A program made the translations under genes and the position numbers. A DNA stretch of 64,000 nt from Bradyrhizobium sp. ISRA430 (GTDB lineage Bacteria > Pseudomonadota > Alphaproteobacteria > Rhizobiales > Xanthobacteraceae), in contig NZ_CP094516.1 of NCBI RefSeq assembly GCF_029909975.1, positions 6,984,501 through 7,048,500 on the forward strand. Reading direction: 5' to 3'. How positions within the stretch are numbered: position 1 is the stretch's first letter; every line of letters begins with the position of its first letter. Positions 18,164 to 27,239 of the stretch are shown piece after piece. Below the pieces are notes generated by a model. That model saw only the letters and a program-made list of their open reading frames with translations, was not told the origin of the DNA and made no database searches.

Positions 18164-19126
18164 ATGGACCTTCAAGGCATCGACGCAATCGTGACGCTAC
18201 AATCATCGGCAGACCAGCTGGCCTCGTCCAAAAGCGAGCAGGTGCAAAAGGCCGAGCAGAATGCTCTTGATTGGTGGAGCCTTGCCGCGATTGCCCCCGC
18301 AATCATCATTCTGCTTGGATTTCTTTTTCTGTTTTTCTATGGGGTCTTTCAATCACTGACCGATCTCAAGTTTGGCCGTCCCGTGGTTCGCTTCATTGGA
18401 TTCACCAACTATGAAGTGGCAATCAAGACCCAAGATTTCTGGAATAGCGTGCGGGCGACTATGGCGTATGCCTGCTCCGCCGTGCTCGCCGAAGCGTTCT
18501 TTGGGCTTGCGCTCGCCAAATTGTTCGCAAGTGGGGTGTTCCTTGCCCGGCTGATGCGGCCCGTCATTCTCCTTCCCCTGGTCCTGCCGCCAATGAGCGT
18601 CGCCTTGATGTGGACCACAATGATGGATCCGCAGAATGGGATCCTGAACTATTTGCTTTCGCTCGTTGGGATCGGTCGGTTCGCATGGATTTCGGACGCC
18701 AGTACGGCGATGTTCTCGCTGGTTCTCATCGACATATGGACTTACACACCATTTTTTGCGCTCATCATCTTCGCCGGCTTGCAGGGCATCAACGATGAGG
18801 TCAGAGAAGCCGCGCGGGTCAATGGCGCGCGTGGTTGGGCAACGTTCCTCCATATCGAGCTTCCCCTCATCTCGCCGTACATTCTGATCGCCGCGGTATT
18901 TCGGCTGATCGAATCGCTCAACCAGTTTGATATCATCTTCGGAACGACCCAGGGCGGCCCGGGCGACAGTACTTCCGTGCTCTCGGTTCGCGCCTACATC
19001 ACGGCCTTTCAAAATCTCGCCTTCGGGCGTGGTGCCGCGCTCATGGTTGTCAATTGGATGATCGTGCTTCTTGGGGCCTTTGCCATGGTGAGATTGTGGC
19101 GGTTGGTCCGGCACCGCGTAAGCTAG
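18164..19126 (+). CDS. Sugar ABC transporter permease (MalF/UgpA type)
   Basis: The product is 320 aa with about six membrane helices, the first at residues ~42-66 (AIAPAIIILLGFLFLFFYGV). The cytoplasmic EAA loop, which docks to the ATPase, reads REAARVNGARGWATFLHIEL PLISP. An N-terminal hydrophilic extension of about 35 residues precedes the first helix. The gene is 67 bp behind the binding protein and 11 bp ahead of the second permease, so it lies in the same operon. Confidence 0.93.
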   Translation: MDLQGIDAIVTLQSSADQLASSKSEQVQKAEQNALDWWSLAAIAPAIIILLGFLFLFFYGVFQSLTDLKFGRPVVRFIGFTNYEVAIKTQDFWNSVRATMAYACSAVLAEAFFGLALAKLFASGVFLARLMRPVILLPLVLPPMSVALMWTTMMDPQNGILNYLLSLVGIGRFAWISDASTAMFSLVLIDIWTYTPFFALIIFAGLQGINDEVREAARVNGARGWATFLHIELPLISPYILIAAVFRLIESLNQFDIIFGTTQGGPGDSTSVLSVRAYITAFQNLAFGRGAALMVVNWMIVLLGAFAMVRLWRLVRHRVS

Positions 19127-19137
19127 AGGAGGCTGAC

Positions 19138-19998
19138 ATGCGTTTCAATCGCTCAACGCCTGCAAGCTTGTTCCTTAATCTGCTGATTGTTGCTTGTACG
19201 CTGATCCTGACATTTCCGTTGGTCTGGATCGTGATGATGTCGCTGAAGCAGCAAGCTGAGGTCATGACCTGGCCGCCTCGCTTTATCTTCACTCCAACAT
19301 TTGAGAACTTCCGCGTTTTGTTCGATGCCGCCCACGCCGGGGCAACAAGCTACGGCACCATCAAGGTTGATTTCCTGACCCCGGTCACCAATAGCGTCGT
19401 GATCTCGCTTGGTGCGGTGCTCGTATCGCTCGTCGCAGGGGTACCGGCAGGCTACGTCCTGGCGAGGCGTGATATCCCTATGAAGGAGGACATCGCATTC
19501 TTCATTCTGGGCTTCCGCTTCGCGCCGGCGCTCCTTGTCGTCATACCGCTGTTCAGCGTGTTCCAGACAGTCGGCCTTTATGACACCTATTTCGGTATGA
19601 TCTGGGTCTATCAGGTCGTCACGCTGCCAATGATCATTTGGCTGAGCCGTTCATATATCGAGGACATCCCAAAGGATATTGAGGAGGCGGCCGCTATGGA
19701 TGGCGCAAAGCCATTCCGGGTTGTTTGGCACATCGTTCTTCCGCTTCTAAAGCCCGGCTTGATAGGCGCTTCTTTGCTTATCTTCCTGCTTGCGTGGCAC
19801 AACTTCGCGCTCGGCCTAATCCTCAGTTCGACGAAAGCACCAGTCACGGTCGCCTTGCTCAAGCTGCTCAATCCGGGCGTTCAGTTCTATCCGGTCATGG
19901 CTGCGGGTCTGGTGGTGACCATGATTGTGCCGGTCATCCTGATCATCCTTGGCCAGCGTCATCTCGAACGTGGTCTTACCTTCGGGGCCGTGAAATGA
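19138..19998 (+). CDS. Sugar ABC transporter permease (MalG/UgpE type)
   Basis: The product is 286 aa. The start is at 19138 behind GAGGAGG; the longer frame from 19054 would overlap the upstream gene. It has six predicted helices, a PLVWIVMMSLK segment typical of MalG-type permeases, and the EAA loop EEAAAMDGAKPFRVVWHIVL PLLKPG. Its stop overlaps the next start (ATGA), showing translational coupling to the kinase gene. Confidence 0.93.
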   Translation: MRFNRSTPASLFLNLLIVACTLILTFPLVWIVMMSLKQQAEVMTWPPRFIFTPTFENFRVLFDAAHAGATSYGTIKVDFLTPVTNSVVISLGAVLVSLVAGVPAGYVLARRDIPMKEDIAFFILGFRFAPALLVVIPLFSVFQTVGLYDTYFGMIWVYQVVTLPMIIWLSRSYIEDIPKDIEEAAAMDGAKPFRVVWHIVLPLLKPGLIGASLLIFLLAWHNFALGLILSSTKAPVTVALLKLLNPGVQFYPVMAAGLVVTMIVPVILIILGQRHLERGLTFGAVK

Positions 19999-20936
19999 GC
20001 CCCAGACCATTGATGTTCTTCGGAACGACCAATCTCGACCTCTGCTTCAACGTCGAGCGGCTTCCAACGCCGGGTGAAAGCCTGATGGGAAGCTTGAAGC
20101 GGAATGCGGGAGGCAAGGGCGCCAATCAGGCGGTCGCCGCCGCTCGATTGGGCCTTCGGCCGAGCTTCTACACCCGACTTGGCGATGACGACGCCGGTCG
20201 ATCCTTGCTGCAAGCGCTGCGTGAGGCAGGTGTCCGTCTCGATGCCATTGCCCTGTGCCCAGGGGAGATATCGGGTTCTGCTCTCGTCCTGGTCGGCGAC
20301 GACGGCTCCAATATCATTGTCATAGACCCGGGAGCCAATGCAAATGTGACACCAAGCATGGTCGAAAAGGCGGCCGAATTCATTGAGCGGGACGCAATCG
20401 TCGTTGCCGAGATGGGCATGCCGGTCCCCGCGCTCAATCATCTCTTTGCAATGAAGAGCGGCAAAGGATTCGAGCTCATTTTCAATCCGGCCCCCGTGAG
20501 GGCAGGCCTGTCCGCGGCGGCGTGGAGGAGTGTCGATTTCGTCACTCCAAACCAGACGGAAGCTTTCGAGCTCACCGGTGTCGAGGTGCACGACTTCGAC
20601 AGCGCAGCTCATGCGGCCGGAAAGCTTCTCGATCTCGGGCCAAGAGCTGCCCTGATCACGCTTGGTGCGCAGGGGGCCTACTACGCCGATGCCAGCGCGT
20701 CTTTTGCGCTCAGGGCATTTCCTGTGAAGGTCGTTGATACGACCGCGGCGGGCGATGCTTTTAATGGAGCCTTCGCAGCGTCTCTTGCCCACCGGTTGCC
20801 GATACGAGAAGCGATCAAAAAGGCGCTCGCGGTTGCCGCCTTATGTGTGACGCGACGCGGCGCCCAAAGCTCGATGCCCAGCAGTGGAGCCGTCGAGGAA
20901 TTCTTAAATTCTCAAACGATCTTGGAGTTGGAATGA
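19995..20936 (+). CDS. PfkB-family carbohydrate kinase (ribokinase-like)
   Basis: The product is 313 aa, coupled by ATGA overlaps at both ends. The N-terminal GGKGANQAVAAARLG and C-terminal DTTAAGDAFNGAF motifs are the two PfkB signatures; the second carries the catalytic Asp (GD) and the anion hole. The usual DTxGAGD has Ala in place of Gly. It probably phosphorylates the imported sugar or its oxidation product using ATP in the cytoplasm. A ribokinase label would be only family-level. Confidence 0.92.
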   Translation: MSPRPLMFFGTTNLDLCFNVERLPTPGESLMGSLKRNAGGKGANQAVAAARLGLRPSFYTRLGDDDAGRSLLQALREAGVRLDAIALCPGEISGSALVLVGDDGSNIIVIDPGANANVTPSMVEKAAEFIERDAIVVAEMGMPVPALNHLFAMKSGKGFELIFNPAPVRAGLSAAAWRSVDFVTPNQTEAFELTGVEVHDFDSAAHAAGKLLDLGPRAALITLGAQGAYYADASASFALRAFPVKVVDTTAAGDAFNGAFAASLAHRLPIREAIKKALAVAALCVTRRGAQSSMPSSGAVEEFLNSQTILELE

Positions 20937-21703
20937 CCGAACAGTTCTCAGTTGCAGACAGGACCGTGCTCGTGACCGGTGCGGGTGGGGGCATTGGCTC
21001 AGCCATTGCCAATGCTTTCCGTCAAGGCGGTGCGAACGTCCTGGCAACCGACGTAAATGTGGAAAACCTCCGGGACATTCTGACGCGCTTGCCGCACGGC
21101 AATGGCATCCTGCCTATGAGCATGGACGTCTCACAAGAAGATGATGTCGGCAGGGTGCTTGATGAGATCGCCAAGCGCTTCGGCAGGCTCGATGTCCTGA
21201 TCAACAACGCCGGAATAAAATCGGCTCAGGCGCTTCTAACCGGCAATGCCGATAGAATCGAAAAAACCATACAGATCAACTCCGTCGCGGTGCTTCGCTG
21301 TGCCAAGCAAACGATCGAGCGCTTCATGAAGAGCAAGGGCGGCCGCATCGTCAATGTCGGGTCCTCGTTGTCATCTCAAGGCGCGGTTTTCAACTACCAG
21401 GCTGGCGGCGCTGATTATTGCTTGTCAAAGGCCATCGTGCACGACGTGACGAAGCTGCTCGCTTATGAATGTGCTCCGCTCAAGATCAACGTCAACGCGA
21501 TTGCACCCGGGATCATTGATACACCCATGCACGGGCGTCCGCGGGAGGAGACCGAAGCGCGTCACAGTGGCCGAATTCCGCTGGGCCGGGTCGGATTGCC
21601 GGAGGATATCGCAGGCCTCGCGGTGTTCCTGGCCAGCCCCGCGGCCTCCTACATGACCGGGCAGATCGTCCATGTGAATGGCGGGATGCTGATGAATGGT
21701 TAG
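20933..21703 (+). CDS. Short-chain dehydrogenase/reductase (SDR)
   Basis: The product is 256 aa, a classical SDR. It has the nucleotide-binding TGAGGGIGSAIA, the NNAGI motif, a catalytic Ser in VGSSLSSQG and the YxxxK pair in DYCLSKAIV, with a typical PG-IDTPMHGR segment and VNGGMLM C-terminus. It is likely NAD(P)-dependent oxidation of a sugar or polyol hydroxyl. It overlaps the PfkB gene by 4 bp and the HAD gene by 8 bp. Confidence 0.93.
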   Translation: MTEQFSVADRTVLVTGAGGGIGSAIANAFRQGGANVLATDVNVENLRDILTRLPHGNGILPMSMDVSQEDDVGRVLDEIAKRFGRLDVLINNAGIKSAQALLTGNADRIEKTIQINSVAVLRCAKQTIERFMKSKGGRIVNVGSSLSSQGAVFNYQAGGADYCLSKAIVHDVTKLLAYECAPLKINVNAIAPGIIDTPMHGRPREETEARHSGRIPLGRVGLPEDIAGLAVFLASPAASYMTGQIVHVNGGMLMNG

Positions 21704-22523
21704 CACCGGCTCAAACGTGAACTGGCCGCCAATAGAAGGGATCATCTCGGACCTGGATGGCGTCGTCTATCGTGGCAGCACCGCAATCGCGGATGCGATA
21801 GAAGCATTTACGCGATGGCGGGAAGCCGGCGTGCCGTTCTGTTTTGTGACGAACAATTCCACGCATACCCCTGAGGACGTCGTCCGCAAGCTGAGAGGAT
21901 TTGGTCTTCCGATCGCACCGTCAGAGGTCGTTACAAGTGCTATCACCGCCGCAGAACTCATTCGAGCGAATTATCCGCAGTTGACGCGAATCTATGTCAT
22001 CGGCGCTCCCTCGCTTGTCACAGCCATGCGCGATGTTGGGCTGGAGGTCACTGACCGAACGCCCGAAGCCGTTGTGATGGGGCTTGACCGGGATATCACG
22101 CACGAGAAGATGCGAATTGCCGTTGAGGCGATCCTCAATGGCGCTGTCTTCATCGGAACCAATCCCGATCTTCTGCTGCCGACGGCCAGCGGCTTCGAGC
22201 CTGGGGCTGGTGCGACGATTGCAGCTGTGGCTGCCGCTACGCAAGTGCAGCCTTCGATCGTCGGAAAGCCGCAAGTGCCGATGATCGAGACGGCGCTCTC
22301 ACGCCTTGGTACGAACCGCGGTTCGACCATTATGATCGGAGACCAAGTTTCTACGGATATTCAAGCCGGAAAGAGGGCGGGTCTTGCCACGGTGCTTGTT
22401 ACAACCGGCGTCCCGACGCGTCAGGATCCGTCCTTGATGGCCCCCGACTTCATCGTATCGAGCTTGCGCGAAATCGAGGTAAGTGCTGCTCGCGCGGCCG
22501 AGGTGCGACAGAGGAGGGCATAA
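21696..22523 (+). CDS. HAD-superfamily IIA sugar phosphatase (NagD-like)
   Basis: The product is 275 aa. HAD motifs are in order: ISDLDGVVYRG (nucleophile and acid Asp), VTNNST (motif II), a Lys in VGKPQ (motif III) and GDQVSTDIQAG (motif IV). The C2B-type cap between motifs II and III is typical of NagD and glycerol- or nitrophenyl-phosphatase relatives. Paired with a kinase in the same operon, it may remove phosphate from a dead-end or by-product metabolite. It abuts the ATPase gene by one shared base. Confidence 0.92.
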   Translation: MVSTGSNVNWPPIEGIISDLDGVVYRGSTAIADAIEAFTRWREAGVPFCFVTNNSTHTPEDVVRKLRGFGLPIAPSEVVTSAITAAELIRANYPQLTRIYVIGAPSLVTAMRDVGLEVTDRTPEAVVMGLDRDITHEKMRIAVEAILNGAVFIGTNPDLLLPTASGFEPGAGATIAAVAAATQVQPSIVGKPQVPMIETALSRLGTNRGSTIMIGDQVSTDIQAGKRAGLATVLVTTGVPTRQDPSLMAPDFIVSSLREIEVSAARAAEVRQRRA

Positions 22524-23635
22524 TGGCCAATGTTCGCCTGGAGGGCCTGAAGAAGGCCTATGGGACTATCGAGATCTTGCGAAATCTCGACCTGACCATC
22601 GATCACGGCGAATTTGTCGTCTTCGTTGGTCCGTCCGGGTCAGGCAAATCCACGCTTCTGCGCATGATTGGCGGGCTCGAGCCCATCAGCGGTGGGCGGC
22701 TCCTCATCGACAATGAGCTCGTCAACGACATCGATGCGGCCGATCGCAACCTCGGCATGGTCTTTCAGAGTTACGCTCTCTATCCGCATATGACGGTGAG
22801 AGAGAACCTGGCCTTTCCCCTGCGCATGGCCAAAGCCTCGAAAGCCGAGATCGCCGCCAAGATAGCCAAAACAGCGTCGCTATTGCAGATCGACCATCTA
22901 TTGGATCGCAAGCCTCGACAACTTTCAGGCGGGCAACGCCAGCGCGTCGCAATCGGGCGCGCCATCACGCGAGAACCAAAAGTGTTCCTGTTCGATGAAC
23001 CCCTGTCCAACCTCGACACCGAGTTGCGCGTGCAAATGCGGGTTCAGATCGCCAAGCTCCACAAGCAGCTCGGAAATACCATGATCTATGTGACGCATGA
23101 CCAGGTCGAGGCGATGACCATGGCCGATAAGATCGTCGTCCTCAAGGACGGCAAAATCGAACAGGTCGGCAGCCCCCACGATCTATATCACAATCCGGCC
23201 TCGCGTTTTGTGGCAGGATTCATCGGCTCGCCGAAGATGAACTTCCTGGGCGGCAAGGTCGAGGCAGCTCACGAGCATGGCCTGGACGTCCGACTGGAGG
23301 CCGGTTCTACAATCTCCGTTCCGGTCCAGCCGGACCAAATGCTAGTTGGCAAGCCGGTCACTGTCGGAATCCGCCCGGATGACTTCTCCTCGCCGGCACC
23401 CAACCAGCAGGAGATCTCCATTGGACTCGAGGTGGATTTCGTTGAGCATCTCGGTAGCGTCACGTACATCTACGGTTTTGCTGGAGACGAAACGGTCGTC
23501 GCCAGGGCGCCAAAATCCGGCTCGCGCAAAGGCGCCGGAAAGCTCACCCTGACCGCCGCTCCAGCCGATTGCCACTTGTTCATGAGCAATGGAAAGGCGC
23601 TTCGGCGGTTGCAAGCGCCTGCGACTTGGAGCTAG
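22523..23635 (+). CDS. ABC transporter ATP-binding protein (MalK/UgpC family)
   Basis: The product is 370 aa. Walker A is GPSGSGKSTLL, the signature is LSGGQRQRVAIGRAI, Walker B is VFLFDEPLSNLD and the switch His is in VTHDQVEAM. The C-terminal TOBE-type regulatory domain (residues ~240-370) marks it as a MalK-type energiser for sugar importers. It completes the transporter begun at 16711. Confidence 0.95.
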   Translation: MANVRLEGLKKAYGTIEILRNLDLTIDHGEFVVFVGPSGSGKSTLLRMIGGLEPISGGRLLIDNELVNDIDAADRNLGMVFQSYALYPHMTVRENLAFPLRMAKASKAEIAAKIAKTASLLQIDHLLDRKPRQLSGGQRQRVAIGRAITREPKVFLFDEPLSNLDTELRVQMRVQIAKLHKQLGNTMIYVTHDQVEAMTMADKIVVLKDGKIEQVGSPHDLYHNPASRFVAGFIGSPKMNFLGGKVEAAHEHGLDVRLEAGSTISVPVQPDQMLVGKPVTVGIRPDDFSSPAPNQQEISIGLEVDFVEHLGSVTYIYGFAGDETVVARAPKSGSRKGAGKLTLTAAPADCHLFMSNGKALRRLQAPATWS

Positions 23636-23692
23636 TCTTGACGTCGAGCCGTGCGATGACGCCGGCTCTGGATCGACACGCGGACCACTGAG

Positions 23693-25447
23693 GTGAAGGG
23701 AGCCGGCATCAGGCAGTTCTTCCGGAATTCCCGTTCGTTTGTCCTTGGTGCGGGGATCGGATCGGGCATGACGGCCAGGGCCGCGGAGCGGGCGGGCGCC
23801 GATTTCGTGCTCGCACTCAATGCTGGCCGTTTTCGTGCCATGGGCGGGGCCTCGCCCGCCTCCATTCTTCCAATCCGCAATAGTAACGAGTTCGTAGCGG
23901 GGTTCGGACGGACCGAGATCCTGCCAAATACGAAACTGCCGGTCTTCTTCGGCACCTGTACATTTGACCCCGAGCTTGATCTGGATCGATGGCTCGACCG
24001 GATCATCAAATGGGGATTTGCTGGCGTGACCAACTTCCCGTCGGTCATACACATCGATGATGACCGCAGGTCGTTGCTCGAGAAGTCTGGCCTTGGCTAT
24101 TCCCGGGAGATCGAGCTCCTTGTTAAGGCTGCAAAACGCGGCCTGATGACGATTGCCTATACTCGCAGTCAATCTGAAGCGCGTCGAATGGTCGAAGCCG
24201 GCGCCGAGGCCATTTGCATCAACTTCAATCTAAACCGCGCGGTTGAAAGCGGGTCCGATCCGTCGATCAGCCTGTCTGAACTTGCAGCGCGTACGAATGC
24301 CGTTGCGCGCGTTGCTCAAACCGTCAACAAGAGCACCATCTGCTTGCTTGGGGGCGGCCCGATCACAAAGCCGGACGAGCTCCTGGACATCTGCCGCGAA
24401 ACCGGAATCCAGGGGTTCATCGGAGGCTCTTCGCTGGACCGCGTGCCTCTGGAGATGTCGGTCCTCGAGGTGACGTCGGGCTTCAAGACCATCCACCTGT
24501 TGCGCGAGAAGGTGGATCTGCTCGAAAGGAAGCTGCAGTTGAGTGGCTTCAGGCACGGCGTGATCGCGCAATCCTCGGCAATGAAGCGCGTCCTCGAGAT
24601 GACCAAACGCGTTGCGGCAACCCCAAGCCCAGTCCTCATCTGGGGAGAGGCCGGCTCCGGCAAGCGTAGAATAGCAAGCCTGGTTCACGCGTTCAGCGAC
24701 CGCAGGCACGCCAAGGCGACGCTGTTTCATTGCCGACCCGGTCCGGCGATGGATACACTCGGCCCTTTTTTCGGCGCCGAGCGCCTTGAGAGTGGCAGAC
24801 GCCAATTGTCGCTCCTGGAGGCGTCGAGCGACGGCGCTGTCTTGCTGCTGCATGTTGATCAGCTTTCGCGCGAAGGCCAGGAGCGCCTCGCCGATTACCT
24901 GGAGACAGGCGGGTTTACCCCTCTGAACGGGGTAACTGTCATGCGTTCCCACGCCCGGATCATTGCGACCGCGACGGTGGCCCGAGGCGCCGGCCTTGAA
25001 ACGGTTCTGTGCCCGCGGCTTCTCGACCTTTTTACCGGGCTGGATGTCCAGCTACCTTCGCTACCCGACAGGCTTGAAGATCTGCCGCAACTCGTTCAAC
25101 ACTTTACCGTCGAAGCCAAAGGAGATTCCAGCGCCCAGACGCTCACGATAGAAAACTCTGCATTCCTTGCGCTCGCCGGGCACGATTGGCCAGGCAATTT
25201 GCGCGAGTTGCGGCAGGTCGTGAACCAGCTCGTGACCCTGCCATCAAGTCACATCACCGGTGAGGTGCTAAAGCCGTTGTTGCAGCCACCTTCAGGCGCA
25301 CGGCCCGCGGCCTCGCTGTCGGAGCGAGACTGGATTATCGAGGGCCTAAAGAGAAACCGGCTTCACCGCGGCAAGACTGCTCGCTCTCTCGGGCTTTCGC
25401 GCAAAACCCTCTACAACAAAATCAAGAAACTGCGGATCCTCGAATAA
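23693..25447 (+). CDS. PEP-hydrolase-like TIM barrel fused to a degenerate AAA+ domain and Fis-type HTH
   Basis: The product is 584 aa with a GTG start. Residues ~8-265 are a phosphoenolpyruvate-hydrolase-like TIM barrel (PF09370 type; GAGIGSGMTARAAERAGADF, GVTNFPS at ~111, GFIGGSSLDR). A coiled linker (~266-285) leads to an AAA+ domain resembling sigma-54 activators: Walker A GEAGSGKR (318-325). The GAFTGA loop is missing (LGPFFGAERLE stands there) and Walker B reads VLLLHVDQL with His and Val for the expected Asp and Glu. A Fis-type HTH ends it (GKTARSLGLSRKTLYNKIKK). I infer a ligand-sensing transcription factor that no longer works with sigma-54. It is last in the transporter operon and is a good candidate regulator for the TACCCAA repeats. 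Confidence 0.85.
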   Translation: MKGAGIRQFFRNSRSFVLGAGIGSGMTARAAERAGADFVLALNAGRFRAMGGASPASILPIRNSNEFVAGFGRTEILPNTKLPVFFGTCTFDPELDLDRWLDRIIKWGFAGVTNFPSVIHIDDDRRSLLEKSGLGYSREIELLVKAAKRGLMTIAYTRSQSEARRMVEAGAEAICINFNLNRAVESGSDPSISLSELAARTNAVARVAQTVNKSTICLLGGGPITKPDELLDICRETGIQGFIGGSSLDRVPLEMSVLEVTSGFKTIHLLREKVDLLERKLQLSGFRHGVIAQSSAMKRVLEMTKRVAATPSPVLIWGEAGSGKRRIASLVHAFSDRRHAKATLFHCRPGPAMDTLGPFFGAERLESGRRQLSLLEASSDGAVLLLHVDQLSREGQERLADYLETGGFTPLNGVTVMRSHARIIATATVARGAGLETVLCPRLLDLFTGLDVQLPSLPDRLEDLPQLVQHFTVEAKGDSSAQTLTIENSAFLALAGHDWPGNLRELRQVVNQLVTLPSSHITGEVLKPLLQPPSGARPAASLSERDWIIEGLKRNRLHRGKTARSLGLSRKTLYNKIKKLRILE

Positions 25448-25451
25448 GGCC

Positions 25452-26003
25452 TCATGCCCGTCGGAGGGGCTGCTTGGCCGTGGCGGCATGCTCCAGGGAG
25501 AACTTCGGTACCGACGACGATCCATGAGAGCCAAGGCTTACGAGCCCGATGTCCGATCCAATCGGCAGCGCAAGCGCCTCGGGTCGCAGATAGACGGACC
25601 CATCCAGCTGCGAACCTAGCCGTTGCTCCGCTGCTGTCATCTTTGCCTCGTCCGCCGCGACAAACAGGACTTTGAACCCTCGGCTTGCAAACCACTCCAT
25701 ACGGCGAAGCTCGAGCTCCTGACCGCGATCGAGCGGCACTCCTGCCGGTGTCCGTTCAATCATGGAGGCAGGCGGAAAGTTCGTCACTCCGGTCATCCTT
25801 GCATCTTCCAACAAATCACCAAGATCTTCCCAGCATGCAAACGGGTCGATCATGACGATCGCCGCATAGCAGGAAGGGGGCACTTTGGGGCCCGCTTGCA
25901 AGTCCCGCAGGAGACAGTCGTTCCAGTCGATGACGGGAAGCGTGGCCATGACCAGCATGGCGTTCTGTGGAAGGGTCCGCAGTGACGGCGCATAGATCGT
26001 CAT
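25452..26003 (-). CDS. Shortened PEP-hydrolase-like TIM-barrel homologue
   Basis: The product is 183 aa from the ATG at 26003; a GTG at 26063 would add 20 residues but would begin almost inside the direct-repeat motif. The central TGVTNFPPASMIERT and GQELELRRMEWFASRGFKVL segments align with GVTNFPS and SREIELLVKAAKRGLMTI of the 23693 barrel and with GVINYPT of the 34169 barrel. The N- and C-terminal barrel strands are reduced, so it is probably not an enzyme. It converges on the 23693 gene with a 4-bp gap and has its own copy of the operator-like repeat upstream. A ligand-binding or regulatory role is guessed. Confidence 0.65.
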   Translation of the reverse strand: MTIYAPSLRTLPQNAMLVMATLPVIDWNDCLLRDLQAGPKVPPSCYAAIVMIDPFACWEDLGDLLEDARMTGVTNFPPASMIERTPAGVPLDRGQELELRRMEWFASRGFKVLFVAADEAKMTAAEQRLGSQLDGSVYLRPEALALPIGSDIGLVSLGSHGSSSVPKFSLEHAATAKQPLRRA

Positions 26004-26067
26004 CTGATCACCGCGAGACGAGGAGAGGCTTGCGGCAAGGCGACCTAAGACATTGGCTCTCACGGTT

Positions 26068-26087
26068 TCTACCCAACCCTACCCAAT
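26068..26087 (-). promoter_or_regulatory. Tandem TACCCAA direct repeat, site 2
   Basis: TCTACCCAAC and CCTACCCAAT are in tandem at 10-bp spacing, 65 bp upstream of the 26003 start. Relative to its gene the motif points the other way from sites 1, 3 and 4. A perfect palindrome, GGTCTAGACC, follows at about 26110-26119. Confidence 0.55.
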
Positions 26088-26119
26088 TGATGCTTCCGCC
26101 GATCTTACACGCCGCTTCA

Positions 26120-27035
26120 TCCAGGTCTAGACCACGACGTCGATCGTTACCGGAGCAACGTCCTGTCCTTCTTTGGCGCAGGAGCCAGGTTCGGCTAGGC
26201 AGGGATGGTCGTCGGCGCCGTTTCCTCCTGGCTGCTTAACTGGGCTCTCGCCGTCCTGAGTGTCGGATGCGATTTGCTGCAGGGTACTGAGCGAGCTCCG
26301 CTCGCTCAGAAAGAGGGCCCGTAAAGCGTCTCGGGTAAAAAAATTCGGGCGAGCTATCTGCGCCCTACGGATCCGCTAGCAGACCGACTCGTCTGCTTCC
26401 TCCCTGACTGGCGCCGCTGCTGGAAACTCCGGCAGCGGCATCTTTTTGACTCGGAGCGCGCCTCGCCGCGCGCTCGGGAACTGGTGTCGCGGAATTGGAC
26501 GTCCTTGCGATCATGCGGGCGGCTTAATCCATCAAAGATCCGCCAGTTACGCTTGCCCCGGTCGGTTCATGGGAAGCGGCTTCCAATCCACACGGTGGCG
26601 CTCAATCACCTCGTTTCGGAACTGCTGTACCTCATCGGGCGCCTTCATCGAAACGCAGAGGGCCCCGTCAGGTCGCTCCATCGCGAGGGATCCTTTCGAT
26701 GATGCGGCAGGCCCCGGCACGCTCTTGGCTGGCTAAGGACCTCGGACGCTAATATCCCCCAATGAGCCTACCATGTGTGTTAGTTCAATGGGTTAACCGA
26801 CCTTCGCCGTGCAATCGAATCCTTGCGCACCCGACAAAAAACCATCGCCATAGGATTCGTCGCATCGCATCTAGCTTGCGCAAGCGCAATCATTTATACG
26901 GCACATATACTAATCTGCTACAAGCTCCGCGCTCGATTTTCCGTGGCGCACCCTTAGATAGCACGAATCAGCGAGCGACGCGCGGCAGCGGCAGCGGCAG
27001 CGGCCGCGACGGTACGGCGGACGGGAAGGACATAG
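26120..27035. other. 0.9 kb gap, no gene supported
   Basis: No frame here has a recognisable motif. The last 150 bp (26880-27030) are AT-richer and may hold the promoter of the 27036 gene. The rest appears to be decayed sequence. Confidence 0.45.
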
Positions 27036-27239
27036 ATGGCTGCTCAGAGTGACCCGCCCTTTTCGTCGACGGTCTCGTCCGTGATCGACGCTTTCATGAA
27101 AAGGCTTGAGGACCATAAGACTTTGCCGTCGGCATCGCTCACCGCGTTGCGACAGGCGCTCACGGAACACAAGCTTGACGCAGACAGCCTGCGGGAGGCG
27201 ATCTTCACCCCTGCGGAGCAGAACGATGATCCAGATTGA
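27036..27239 (+). CDS. Small helical protein upstream of a truncated ATPase
   Basis: The product is 67 aa, predicted mostly helical and acidic at its end. It overlaps the start of the AAA ATPase gene by 14 bp, the arrangement of a small partner translated ahead of an SMC-like ATPase. I do not recognise the family. Because the ATPase is truncated, this gene is probably a leftover of a two-gene system. Confidence 0.5.
   Translation: MAAQSDPPFSSTVSSVIDAFMKRLEDHKTLPSASLTALRQALTEHKLDADSLREAIFTPAEQNDDPD

Noticed and set aside
18353..19114. 253-codon antisense frame over the first sugar permease
   Set aside because: Charged, low-complexity product without motifs; the sense strand encodes a clear permease.
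23693..25447. Functional sigma-54-dependent activator
   Set aside because: The GAFTGA loop is absent, Walker B acidic residues are missing, and no -24/-12 promoter was found near the candidate target operons.
16575..26087. TACCCAA repeats as ends of a transposable element
   Set aside because: The sites are not inverted, no target duplication flanks them, and two more copies lie upstream of other operons; an operator role fits better.
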